This document shows, one piece after another, positions 22,430-33,359 of a stretch of 64,000 nt of DNA. Below the pieces are notes generated by a model that had not been told where the DNA came from, made no database searches, and worked only from the letters and a program-made list of their open reading frames with translations. Origin of the DNA: Pochonia chlamydosporia 170 (lineage: Eukaryota > Ascomycota > Sordariomycetes > Hypocreales > Clavicipitaceae); the NCBI RefSeq assembly GCF_001653235.2, contig NC_035795.1, positions 2,356,001 through 2,420,000 of the forward strand, written 5' to 3'. Position numbers and translations under genes: made by a program. Position 1 is the first letter of the stretch; each line of letters starts with the position of its first letter.

Positions 22430-23499
22430 AGGGGACTTAAGCCCAATTGCTTTACAATATATAAGGGGATTTTTGCTGTAATTTTGCCGCCTTAATGCTT
22501 TGCTTGTTGACTTGTGACGAGGAGCACTTGCCACCCTAAAGCCTTACTATATTATATGTGTAAGAGGTTATTTTAGTCTCTATATGCCTCTTTAGACTTA
22601 GAAATTAAGAACTAGATTTAAAAAGCATTTAATCTATTATCTACAAGGTAAGTTTATACACCTTCCTCTTATTCCCTAGCTCCTATTAAGCTTAAGTGTT
22701 GCTACTTAAGAAGGGAGTGTTAGGAATTATACCTATCTGACTGTCTGGGTGGTGCTGAGCATTTGGTGTGTTCGTTTCAGGCCAACAAACTATGTGACCA
22801 TTTATGCCGTTAACTAACCAACAAGAACGGCATAAACCTAGCATAAGTTAGACTTAGCTAACGGGGTTAGTTTCACTAGATGTAAGAAGTAGCGCTAGAC
22901 CGTGATAATATAGCCATAGTATTGTTAGGATAATACGTATAAGCTACAAATATGCCTTAGAGGAACTTTTAAAGGGGCGTGTTATTGTTACGATCCCAGT
23001 TCACTGGCTGTGTGAAGGCCGCAGGTCGGGCCGGCTGCAGGAGCGACCCCACACCAAGGCGTGAACAGCACGGAGCAATGGTCGGGGCGACCATCCAATC
23101 AAGGGCGGATCACTTGGTGCACAAGAAGTGAACAGTGATCAAATGGACTCTGGATCACCTGGATCACTGGGAGCATCATGGCGATCTAAGTGAGCCATGG
23201 TGATCCACGTAGTATATAGACGCCCCAAGTTTTCTCTTTCTTAGATAGCCCTTAGTCCTTAGCTTTCAACACGATCATTAAGCACAATCCTAAGTACACA
23301 CTTTAAGTGACCGCATTAATCACTGGTTACGGTCTACGACCTATCACTAACGTAACATTTAACCGCTTAGATTAACTGCCCCGGTATCTCTGCCAACATA
23401 AACCTCGCCTGGTTTATCCCTTGGGAACCCCAGTCGTTACAGTTATCACTATAATCCACTTTATGGTCTAGATCTCCCACACCGACGAGGCTTTTAACA
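22430..23499 (+). mobile_element. Decayed LTR retrotransposon 3' end (possible Ty1/copia type)
   Basis: A purine tract (AAGAAGGGAG, 22708-22717) is followed directly by TGTTAGGAATTATACC, the usual layout of a polypurine tract and 3' LTR start. A possible LTR end (TTTTAACA) lies at 23492-23499. Without the nested solo LTR this LTR would be about 320 bp. The preceding AT-rich stretch (22430-22700) would be the decayed end of the internal region, but no readable reverse transcriptase or RNase H remains. The boundaries are inferred. Confidence 0.35.
22986..23441 (+). mobile_element. Solo LTR with 5-bp target-site duplication
   Basis: The element starts TGTTACGA and ends TCGTTACA, near-inverted termini with TG..CA ends. 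It is flanked on both sides by GTTAT (22981-22985 and 23442-23446), a 5-bp target-site duplication typical of LTR retrotransposons. Length 456 bp. A TATA-like stretch (GTATATAGA, about 23212) sits mid-LTR, as at a U3/R boundary. The 3' half recurs inverted at 31552-31790. No internal region follows, so this is a recombination remnant. Confidence 0.8.
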
Positions 23500-23796
23500 A
23501 CAGTTCTGGCTTAGATTAAACCCAGAGACGGTTTTATTGGGTAAATCTTAAGTTTGTGGTGTGGCCAGATTGTAGCACACATGGAATATAATGCAAGCAG
23601 GCGAGAAATGCCTAACCACAACCCTTCAGACGTAAGATGAGAGAAACTAGAAAAAGTAGGAGGAGAAAGCAGTCCAATAAACCCAGAGCCCTCATAAATG
23701 TGCAATAGGCACGTGGATAGATTAGTTTAGGCTAAAGCATTTAAGTTTAAGATATTCCAGTACATCTATCTAATCTATCACTCTACATTTATTAGC

Positions 23797-24447
23797 ATGG
23801 CTTCTAACTTAACTCGTGCCAGCCAGGGTCCTGCATCTCCTTGCCACAAGACCCCAGGCCACAAATAAACATCGCGCTGTTAAACTACCAGACATACTTT
23901 AGCTAACTCTAAAGCTAACTATAAGGCTAACTTAGATATCTCGCTCCTAGAGCATAAGTGTGATTTAGACACTATAAACTTAATGGTTATAACTTCTAAA
24001 GATCTTAATTAATAACTCTAAGAATATAAAGATCTTATTGCGGAGACATATTAACATGGTACCTATTGCCTTGTGTATCTAAACCTTAAAATGCTAACAG
24101 CTATAGTTGTCGGCAAATAACCTGCAGAGAATTCTGCTTAGCCTCTACAAGAGATAAACCAGCCATTAAAGAAATAAGGCTTACGCGTTATTTAAAGTGC
24201 ATAGAGGAGCACTAGTGGTCGGAAAAAACATAAAGTGTTGGCCAATAAACCGCATCATGCAAACTTGGGAGAACTAGAACACTTATCTAACTTTCTCGCT
24301 TTTATTAAGACATACAAGAAGACGGCGGGAATTAGCTATAACGGTGAAATTCTTTTACAGGTTAAAAGATTAATGGATGTTAAACGAGATATAGAAGGTA
24401 AGATTACGGTTAAAACCCATTTGGCTCTAATTTGGGTGCCCATTTAG
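23797..24447 (+). pseudogene. RIP-like decayed ORF, probably retroelement-derived
   Basis: One reading frame runs from ATG 23797 (MASNLTRASQG) to TAG 24445-24447 without a frameshift, about 217 codons, but it contains roughly a dozen internal stops that are all TAA or TAG, never TGA. That is what CAA/CAG (Gln) to TAA/TAG changes produce. The last 70 codons are stop-free (HLSNFLAFIKTYKKTAGISY, LLQVKRLMDVKRDIEGK). A short gag-like or element-encoded protein is possible; the family is not recognised. Confidence 0.6.
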
Positions 24448-24610
24448 GATCTTAGGGGGCAAGAGTTATATTTTGTTGGCCCAAAACGAACACACCCAAG
24501 AGCTCAGAGCGCCTTGCAAAATACCGCACTTACACGCAACTTGTCAGCAATTCAGTCTAGATTATCACTTCCCTTTAGTTCAAGTAGTCAGAATCCTTCC
24601 AATTGCCTAG

Positions 24611-24862
24611 ATTAAATGGTATTTAGTCCTCAATTGCTTCGGTCTTCCCGGAAGACTTCCCCAATATTGTTTGGTGGTACACCTCTGTGAGGTACAACAC
24701 GTAGCAAAGGAAGGTGCTTTCAGGCCGGGTGGTCAAAAGTCTCCTTCTTGCTCAGATCAAATGGTATTTAATCCTTAATTGCTTTAGTCTTTCCGGAAGA
24801 CCTCAGCAATATCGTTTGGTGGTGTGCCTCCGTGAGGTGCAACCTGTGGCAAAGGAAGGTGC
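24611..24862 (+). repeat. Two 107-bp repeat copies with mostly transition differences
   Basis: Copies at 24611-24717 and 24756-24862 align without gaps over 107 bp. By eye there are about 18 differences, about 15 of them transitions (C/T or A/G). The spacer is 38 bp. This fits a small duplication hit by RIP-like mutation. Confidence 0.75.
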
Positions 24863-25589
24863 CCTTAGTCAACAAGGGATTTAGTAAATAAGCATCAAAT
24901 GCATCAAGTAAATAGCTCTCGTCAAGAAAATCGCGGTCAAGTCTGTTGATTGATGGTTGTCTAGCTAGAGGGGGCAGAACCTCCCTTTTATCTATGTGGT
25001 AGCTACAAGATCAAATAAAAACACCAAGTCCCTTCTTCCTATCCCTTGTTAAGCCCCCAGGTGTGAGCAATTCCGCCCACATAATATAAAGCAACCAGAG
25101 AACGGGTTGTCCGAAAATTTAATAAGGATGTATGGACTGAGTTAACAAAAGGGCCGGATGCTATGGAGTCGTATGTGAGAGAACGGATAGAGTAGGTTGC
25201 AGAGGAGATTGCCTGGATGTCTCATGTAACCGCGCCTTTAATGCAAGCTTCATTCTGAATGTAAAGGGTCTGCTATGGTACTGTATTTATTCTAGAAACT
25301 AAAATATACATTCGCTTCTACATTAGAACAAGTAGTGCAATCTCCAAGTGCTAAAATAATTACGGGTTGTACTTGCTAACAATTTAGTCAACGCGTCTAC
25401 GAATATAATTAGATCTTGGCAAAGCTGATACGTCCACTCGCATTGTTGGCAGGCGGCCAGCGTTGAGTACCGTTGCGACCGACATGTCCGCCATTTAGTC
25501 TCTGCAATAATGTTCGGCTCAGGTAGGTTACGCCGTTACATGCACTCCAGTATAAACCTAGCTACAGTGAACTAGGGAATAAAGCCTAA
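24863..25589. other. AT-rich spacer without genes
   Basis: No gene, RNA or clear element boundary seen; many stops in all frames. It lies between the tandem repeat and the decayed ankyrin tail. Confidence 0.4.
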
Positions 25590-25966
25590 ATGCCAAAAAA
25601 GTCCTGTAATCCGGCTGCACCTCTAGCTTGGAGGAGAAGTTCGACTTGATTGTGCCCTTTCTCTGTAGCCCACCATAACGGTGTTTGATAAGAACTGCTC
25701 ATCAAATCAACTTCGGCGCCCCTATCTAGTAATAGCTAGACGGTAGCTTCACGACCATTTCGGAGGCCCACGATACCTGCTGTCTCTCGAGTTCAATTTA
25801 ACGCCTTCATCAAGTAGCAGCTTAACGATAGCTTTATGACCATTTCTGGGGGCCCGTGAGAGCGATCCTAACTGTAGCTATCCTCTGACTTAACTTTAGC
25901 ACCTTTATCAATTAGCAGCTTAACAATAGCTTTATAACCTTTCTTATCGGCCAGTAAGAGCGGCGT

Positions 25967-27060
25967 CTAACTATTACTGTCTCTTGAGTCCACTTTAGCG
26001 CCTTTATCAAGTAGCAGCTTAACGATAGCTTTATGACCATTCCTAGCGGCTCGCGAGAGCGGCGTCTGACCATTACTGTCCCCTAACTTAACTTTAGCGC
26101 CTTTGTCTAGTAGCAGCTTAACGATAGCTTTATGACCCTTCTCGGCGGCTAATAAGAGCGGCGTCTGACCGAAGCTGTCCCCCAACTTAACGTTAGCGCC
26201 TTTATATAGTAGCAGCTTAACGATAGCTTTATGACCATTCCCGGCGGCTAATAAGAGCGGCGTCTGACCGAAGCTGTCCCCCAACTTAACGTTAGCGCCT
26301 TTATCTAGTAGCAGCTTAACGATAGCTTTATGACCATTCCCGGCGGCCCATAAGAGCGGCGTTCGACTATTAATATCCCCTGACTTAACTTTAGCGCCTC
26401 TATCTAGTAACAGTTTAACGATAGCTTTATGACCATTCCTGGCGGCCCATAAGAGCGGCGTCTGACTATTACTGTCCCCCAAATTGACTTTAGCGCCTTT
26501 GTCTAGTAGCAGTTTAACGATAGCTTCATGACCATTCCCGGCAGCCCACAAGAGCGGCGTCTGACCGTAGCGGTCCCCCGACTTAACTTCGGCGCCTTTA
26601 TCAATTAGTAGCTTGACGATGGCGTTATAACCTTTCTCGGCGGCCGATAAGAGCGGTGTCCGACCATACTCGCTGTCCTTCAAGTCGACATCGGCGCCTT
26701 TGTCTAGTAGTAGTCCGACCATGGCTTCATGACCATTCTCAGCGGCCACTGAGAGCGGCATCTTACCATACCGACTCCTTGAGTCAGTTTTAGCACCGCC
26801 GTCTAGTAGCAGCTTGACGATAGCTTCATGACCATTTTCGGTGGCCCACAAGAGCGGCGTCTCACCTTTGCAGTCTATTGGGTCGACTTTAGCGCCCTTA
26901 TATAGTAGCAGCTTGACGACAGCTTCATGACCATTCTTAGCGGCCCACGAGAGCGGCGTCCGACCATACCTGCTGTCCTTCAAGTCGACATCGGCGCCTT
27001 TGTCTATCAGCAGCTTGACAATGACATTGTGCCCAAAATATGACGCTCCCATGAGACTCG
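25967..27060 (-). repeat. Array of 99-bp ankyrin-coding repeats
   Basis: At least 11 tandem units, each 33 codons, are highly alike at DNA level. Units around 26150-26250 and 26250-26350 share long identical blocks encoding VKLGDSFGQTPLLLAA. Units nearer the 5' side (26700-27060) are more divergent. This gradient suggests recent unit duplication or gene conversion at the C-terminal side. Confidence 0.85.
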
Positions 27061-27296
27061 TAAACTTGGTAGTCCGCATACGTGTGGCTTTCCAGTAGAT
27101 CCCAAACCAAGCTGAAAAGCTCTCCGAATTTGGATCAGATATTTCCAAAGCGGACGATATTATGCCATCGTCGTCCATGATATTGGCTTCGCGGAAATGA
27201 GAAGCCCAATTTTTGGCCGAGTATTCTAAGAAGGCAGGATTATCGACGGAGAAGTTATTGTCGAAGAAGTCATCGCCAGGGAAGCTATCATGGGAG

Positions 27297-27364
27297 GTGG
27301 TAATGAAACTATCGTCGGAGGTAATAAAACTATCGTCGGAGGTAATGAAACTATCGTCGGAGGA
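27297..27364 (-). repeat. 21-bp coding minisatellite
   Basis: About three tandem copies of a 21-bp unit (GTAATGAAACTATCGTCGGAG on the plus strand) encode repeated DDSFITS between the NACHT-side region and the ankyrin array. Confidence 0.8.
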
Positions 27365-28009
27365 GCCGTAGTTAAGAAAACTATTGTGGGAATGGCCGGT
27401 TTCCGCTGTCGGATCTATCGGAAGGCTAACGTTGGAGTTGAATAAGCTCAGATAGAGCACGCAGAGCTTTGCAAGAACGGCATGTGCCTGGTGCATACTA
27501 ATGGAATGACGCCAGTGTAGCTCTGACGGAGTATTTGTACGCAGTGATGATTCGGCGAGGAGAAACTCGCGAGCAGTCTGATGAAGGAAATAAATCTTGC
27601 TATGGTGAATTGAGACGAACAAGCCACACCAAGACCTAAGGCGCGACTTAAAGTCGTCTTCATTCTCGAGGTCAAGGTCGTGAATGGCCTGTGATGTCTC
27701 ATCTAAGTTCACGGCAATGTTCATTTCCGCGAGTGTTAGCGGACGACTCGCTGCTAAGATAATACTTAGGACTTTCCGAACCATTGGATCTTCGTTAGAT
27801 TTGCTAAGGATTTTCTCATATGCTTCATTAATAGTCCCCGGAAGCAATGCAATAGTTGACTTAACTCCCCTTATCGTCTTTTTAAACGTTTCTTTCTCTA
27901 AGTAGTCGAACACGATATATACCCAGAGATAAGTGCGGTGAGTAGTCTCTAATAGTTTTTTCGCTAAATAGCTCTTAATCTTTGGTGAGAGACTCTTCCT
28001 ATCTGAGAG

Positions 28010-29858
28010 TTAATTAGTCTTATATATAATGACCTGATTTACTTCCTTGCTGATGGCTTCTGACTCTTCCTCTCCCGGGATGCGAATATTTGGAAAAGCT
28101 TTTAATAAGCTATAGAAATTAGACATAATTTGGGCATATGGGCGACTTGTTAGAAGATATTTCAACTTGCTATGGCCGAACTTGAGATTGCGGCATTGCC
28201 TCTCCACATTTAGTACTAGGGCCTTAAGCTCTGATGCGGCACATTCGTCTAAGGCGTCAAGGACAATTATCACAGATCCTGCTTGGGGATCTTTAATAGC
28301 TTCTCGCAGAACCTTCCACAGAGACTCTGTGGAGTTGATTAAACCTTGCCTATCCTTGTGATATTGTGCCATAGCGTGCCTGATTAATATTGGCTTCTTC
28401 TCGAAGAGTTGGTGAAGTAGAGCACAAAGCGCTTGCCGGGTGGTATTCTGGTCCTGGTCCTTAAAGAAGAAGTAGCATATAGAGGCCGATTGTGGTAGGG
28501 CGTGATCGATTAAGTACTTGGCCAATACTGACTTTCCACAACCAGGATCTGCCGATACCAACAAAGGGCCAGAGTCTTGCTTTAACCACTGTTGGAAGTG
28601 TTCATGATGTAGGAACCATAAGCACGTATCTTCCACCCTATCTTCCACTCGATCTTTATACCACTCGTATGTAGCGTCCTTACTACCAGTTGTGAGGCGG
28701 AAAAGCTGATGACACTTTCGTTCTTCTTCGGATAGTTTCTCTTTACGTCTTGCTTTAGCTTGATTTTCGTGGACTTGAAGGTGCTGTTTAGCAACAGCAA
28801 CATGCTCCTCTGCTAATTTATGGAGATCTATACGTGAATCAGCATATAGTTTAGTCTAATTCGCAGATGGTAGATTTACCAGGCATGACGTCGGTGATCT
28901 TTTTCTCAGCTTCCACTTTATTTGGAGGTATCCGACTGAGCAAATCTTTTGCATACGCAGCAGCCACCATTGCTGCGTAACCCTGCCATTCCTTGTTCTT
29001 ATGGGAATCTGCGTAGTCACAAATACCACGAATAACCACACACGGAAAGGGATTCATTATCCCTGCTGCCTCCATCTCAAAACACAAGACAGCCTTCTCC
29101 TTCGCTAGCTTGTCTCGAATAGTTGCGTCCTTCATTAACTGGTTTGCAGATGCAATTATACCATAGTGGATGGCAGGGTTATCCTCGTTTTCCGTCCGTG
29201 GCCCCCGTAACACTAAATTCGATGGTTCAGCGGCACAGGAATCTGTGCAACCACATGCGTCATGTGTAACTTTGGCTTTAAACAGCCTATCTGTTTCTGG
29301 CGCAGGGCGCTTGTATTTCTTTTCTAGCCTGGGGTTTTTCTCCAGAATTGCGTTAATGGTTGCTTCAAGTCGATGACCTTTTCTTTCATACTGAGCTTGA
29401 ATTCCTATCATGGCAGTTCGCAGGCTTATTGGCGGCTGGTTTAATATCCGCGTGTAGTGAAAAGCGTGGCCCTGAATAGCTTTGCCAAAGTCATACCCGA
29501 ATACTCCGCTCTCACCGTCGCGAGGTGCGCTGACCACAATATCACCCAGGCGAATATCGTGCTTTGAACTTGGTGCGCCGCCACCAATACCAACCATCAG
29601 ACCTATCCTAACATTGGGAAAGCTGTGGAGCATATGCGTCGCTACATTAGCTGCAGAAGACGTTCCATACTCACCATCCGGCAGCACAGCGATGACCACG
29701 TTATGCTTCCCAAGTCTTCCCAGTGTATAGTCATTAGTATCGTTCGTAGATATAAAGTCTGGTGGGTTGTGTTCGTCGTCTAGAAGCTCTTGTGCGGCAA
29801 CATACTCGGTCCCTAAAGCGCATATCCAACCAACAGTGTAGTCACCCGGATTCGACAT
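28010..29858 (-). CDS. NOD-like receptor N-terminal part: nucleoside phosphorylase (PNP_UDP) and NACHT domains, ends at a premature TAA
   Basis: Exon 1 (29858-28880) encodes a PNP_UDP-type domain: [13 protein letters not shown] at the start, [35 protein letters not shown] and [21 protein letters not shown] 52-bp intron (28879-28828; donor GTAAAT, branch-like GCTGAT, acceptor TATAG) leads to exon 2. A helical linker follows ([20 protein letters not shown]). The NACHT NTPase comes next, with Walker [16 protein letters not shown], Walker [13 protein letters not shown] and KYLLTSRPY. The frame stops at TAA 28012-28010 after 598 residues, but it continues in phase into the rest of NACHT and the ankyrin repeats. 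Related full-length receptors act in fungal nonself recognition; the phosphorylase-like domain is the presumed effector. Confidence 0.85.
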
Positions 29859-30257
29859 GATTGCAAAGAACTGAACCTCATGTATTATTCCAAAAAATCC
29901 TCCTAGGGCACTGGATATTAATATCCGCGAGATTCACAGGAGAGGGGTTGGGGTTCAAGTCAGGCTATGCTTGTGGGTGATTCGTTAGAATACGCGCCGA
30001 AGCAATTTCTGCCTGGGAAGGCAATGCTACCAACACACATGGCTAGCACAGCCTTCTAACCAACGTTGCCAGCCTTCTTGCATGCTGGTGCAGGAGAAAA
30101 CTCGACGCCAACCACATCCGCTGCACTTTGACGGCCAATTGAACAAGCCTTGACCCTGTAAGCAGCTGGGGGAAAGCGCTGTGAGGTGTGGTTGTAACCA
30201 GCAGTTGGGCTCTGTTCCGCCGATCACGGCACCATCCGTTTTCCAACGCATTGACGT

Positions 30258-30535
30258 AAAATACGGCGGCAAACCGTAAGCCTCCCACACCAGCTCTCGG
30301 TTCTCTATCCTCCAGAAACGGACGCCACATCCTCTAAAATGGAGGCGCACTCCTCCATATCTGGAGGCATTGAAACCCCGGAGAAGAGTTTGACGGATCC
30401 AGATTTGTCATGCGGCTATGGTCGTATGTGACAAACTGCGTAGCAAAATTAGCTTATAGCTGACAGATTGAATTAGAGGGGTAGTAACCATAGGCACAGT
30501 ATTTTGTTCCAAAAGGACCAGACATGACGGCATAA
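30258..30535 (+). repeat. Dispersed repeat, copy B (less mutated)
   Basis: About 270 bp align with 35152-35412. Differences are largely G/C here versus A/T in copy C, for example GGAGGCGCACTCCTCC against AGAAGTATACTTCTCT. The shared right part includes the 36-bp core and the following AAATTAGCTTATAGCTGAC. A minus-strand frame of about 95 codons (30043-30330) overlaps it; the element type is unknown. Confidence 0.7.
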
Positions 30536-31551
30536 AACATCAAGATCACTGGCACTTCTGTCCATCACCTGATGGCTAAATGACTTTCCACAGCGTAATT
30601 TATCCTGTGGTTTAAGGCGGAGCATTTAGGCTCCTTAACTGCGCTCTGTAGGAACATGGGTTCCCTAATGCGGTGAGCTTATCGCCACAATGTCAAACGT
30701 TTCAAGTAGTATTTATGCGCGCGTAATGGATAATTTGCCGTATACAGATGTTAGACCAAGGCTATCTTATCACGTGAGCTAGGATATTGGTTAGAAACGT
30801 TAATATTTCGGGTAACTTGTCAGTAAAGGTATCCAATGTTCATTATCCCTGGCCAATGTTCTATGCCGACTCTATTTTAGCTTAACAACAGGCTGTTGAG
30901 CGGCGTTGTGAGAGAAGTGTAGATATTTGATGTCTTTCTCCGCCTTAGAACTAATAGGCTGTTGAGGGCCAACGACACGTGACCCCCTCCTTGTCTAGCT
31001 CTCTGACAGCCCTCCATAGCCTAGCTAGCTTCATCATCATACACATCTTGCTTTTCATCTAGGTCACCCTTTGTGTGTGCCCCTTGTGAGATCGTCTGTC
31101 ACATCACCAGTCACCTAGCTCTGTCTCCGGCGACCTCACAAGGAATTCGTGCCATCTAGTGATGGCCCACTCGTAAAGATGGAGTAGCTGTGGTTGGAGT
31201 GTCGTTGGAAATGCGCCATCAAGGCCATATTGTCCCGCGCTGGAACGGTCGGTGACCGCTTTGCCAAGCGAAAACTACATTGCGGTCTGCCTTCTCTCCT
31301 CTATCGTTAAATCTGTTAAAAGGCTCGTGTACCTCTCGCACATGCTTTTCCGATATGCCGATACAAAGTTAACGAAAGAGTTGCGAGTTAACTGCGTGCT
31401 TCTATACTTTTAATGTAGCTTTCTTGAGAATCATAGTTAATCTCTCTGTCAGCCAAGGCTTACTCCCTAGTGGTATATCCATGCGGAAAAGGAGAGGCAA
31501 GTGCTCGCCAACCTTCTGTGATCCCGAAACACTTTCCCGATATAGCATCTT

Positions 31552-31975
31552 TGTGACGACCGGGGTTCCCAAGGGATAAACCAGGCGAGGTTTTTGTTGG
31601 CAGAAACACTAGAGCAGTTAATCTAAGCGGTTAAATGTTACGTTGGTAATAGGTCGTAGACTGTAACCAGTAATTAGCACAGTTACTTAAAGTGTATACT
31701 TAGGATCGTGCTTAATAATTATGGTTAAAAGCTAAGGACTAAGAGCTATCTAAGGAAGAGAAAATTTACAGTGCCTATATACTACAAGAATCTTCGTAGC
31801 TCGTTAGGATTACCTTATTGCTCCCGGTAATTCTAGTAATCTAACTTGTTAGATTACTGTTTATTTTCCTTCTTTAACAGGTTATCCGTACCTATTTTGG
31901 GTGGTTATACCGTGCCCAGAGCCCCCTTTTCCACCTTGTTAAACAGACAACCCAACTGCCAAAATTGTAGTCACA
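31552..31975 (-). mobile_element. LTR of a second, related retroelement (inverted)
   Basis: Termini TGTGAC (31552) and GTCACA (ending 31975) are perfect inverted repeats with TG..CA ends; length 424 bp. The first 235 bp or so (31552-31790) are the reverse complement of the 3' half of the solo LTR at 23213-23441, with scattered transitions. The other half is unrelated. No clear target-site duplication (ATCTT against CAGAC). It contains a perfect 10-bp-arm hairpin at 31835-31858. Confidence 0.65.
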
Positions 31976-32793
31976 CAGACCAACAGAAAACACGTAACTA
32001 TTCAACAGAATCACAATAGCGGCCAACAATGATGCCAAAGCTAAGCTACGATAAGACTGGCCATGCCAAAACCAGTCTTAACCGATGGACGCCAACCGAA
32101 GCTGCGTACAACACTGAGGTATGCCGGCCGCTGTTCTGAATCCCTGCTGGAGCTGCAGACGGGGGATATAGGTTCGTTGGCCACGGTCCTACCCAGCAAG
32201 CAACTCGAGCACCGGGGGTTGGAGCTGACCAACCAACTACACGAATAAAGGATCCTCCAGCCATGGTCCTAGGCAAAAGACAAGAAGGACTTAGCACGGC
32301 GACGATGGGCCAAGTCTTTCTGAATGATGATAGCAGTGTGAAGCTAGATGCGTGTAGTGACTTAGCATTGCTATTCTAGAATAGCAGCATATGTTGCTCA
32401 CGTAGATGGTGGGAGCCATTTTCCAGTGCAGGTTTATTATGTACTGTCAGGATTTACAACTAGGCCCTGCAAAAAGGAAATGCCGCATTTCCACAAGAGA
32501 AGTTGCTAATTGATACCTGTAGCCTCTTATATAGTGTACCTATATTTTTATCCGTTGACACGTACGGTCTCAATCAAGTAGCCTTATCCTCTTATTCTCT
32601 TCAAACAGCTCCTGATTAAATAGACTACATACAAAGTGCCCACAAGTCTCTGCAATGCCTCCATATTGTACGGTTCACCCGAGGTAGGCCTCCTGCAATC
32701 ATGACCTCACTGTTCCATTGCTCACGCCGTACTACTGATGAACAGACTCTTTTGTTTTATTGTCGCCTTATAACTGAATGTCTAGTCGTCCTG

Positions 32794-33359
32794 TCAGTTA
32801 TATTCTGGCTGGTAGTTCCTTCCATCCGCGGGATACAAATTTAGTCTTGTGATGTCAATGCCCTGGATGATTCGCGCCTGTATTTCTGTTAGCGTTTCCT
32901 GTCTGGCCCAGTGGCTGTAGTACCAGACTTTATTCCCCCTCTTTTTCCAATGCCGAGAAGTTTGGCAGAGGTGTGCTTTATAGACTAGAAGCTTACATTG
33001 ATAGCAATAATATCTCCCTTTTTGTTACTTCCCATGAAATCTATGCCAATGCTTGTGCCGCAAACTCCACAGAACTTATGATCGCGGCTTTTTGACGCGA
33101 AGCGGTAGTTTCGTAGGTCTTCCCAACCGCAGACATATTCAATGTCAGTTCTAAAAACATAGAGCAATAGATAGCCGTTTTTAAGGCAGATGGAGCAATT
33201 ACACGCTGCCACTGGCGCAGCCTTTTCAATGGACGCGCTTTCTAGAGGTTCATGAGAAATCTTGAATGATGTAGCACCGCAATGGCAACTGCACGAGTAC
33301 CAAACGCTTCCTGTCTCGGCTGCCGATTCGGCCAGTGCGTCGTCATCTGGTTTCGGCAT
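32794..33359 (-). CDS. GFA/CENP-V-like zinc-binding protein (Mss4-like fold)
   Basis: Two exons, 33359-32997 and 32877-32794, with a 119-bp intron (donor GTAAGC, acceptor ATACAG); 148 residues from ATG 33359 (MPKPDDDALAE). The family cysteine pattern is complete: CSCHCGATSF, then CNCSICLKNG, then HKFCGVCGTSIG. These bind zinc. The last exon supplies ARIIQGIDI and a tail NLYPADGRNYQPEYN, as in fungal family members. The family was named for glutathione-dependent formaldehyde-activating enzyme, but most fungal paralogues have no proven reaction. The gene lies intact within repeat-rich DNA. An upstream in-frame ATG at 33410 would add 17 residues. Confidence 0.88.

Larger units (their letters stand above)
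25590..28009 (-). pseudogene. C-terminal part of the same receptor: rest of NACHT and ankyrin repeats, cut off by in-frame stops
   Basis: In the same frame as the upstream NACHT part, reading resumes after the TAA as LSDRKSLSPKIKSYLAKKLL, then winged-helix-like LTLAEMNIAVNLDE, an acidic Ser/Asp-rich linker, and at least 11 ankyrin repeats of 33 residues (for example TPLLWAAGNGHKAIVKLLLD). A second stop (TAG 25969-25967) falls where other repeats have Gln before TPLL. Beyond it, repeats continue decayed to about 25590 with further stops and a frameshift. Exon 2 is therefore one open frame apart from single stops at sites readable as CAA or CAG to TAA or TAG. It could be expressed only by readthrough, or in a strain lacking the stop. 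Confidence 0.8.
29859..32793. other. Repeat-bearing intergenic region
   Basis: Holds the receptor promoter, dispersed-repeat copy B and an LTR (listed separately). No intact gene is seen. A short GC-richer patch at about 32040-32260 has open frames of about 60-80 codons without a recognised domain. Confidence 0.4.

Noticed and set aside
28010..28012. Removing the NLR stop with an intron
   Set aside because: The frame is the same on both sides and no good donor/acceptor pair around 28010 keeps the conserved sequence, so a point mutation is the simpler reading.
30027..30350. Minus-strand frames of about 95-107 codons
   Set aside because: They overlap dispersed-repeat copy B, so they are probably element-derived; no conserved protein motif seen.
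22986..31975. Solo LTR and inverted LTR as the two ends of one large element
   Set aside because: They are in opposite orientation, differ in one half, and the solo LTR has its own target-site duplication.
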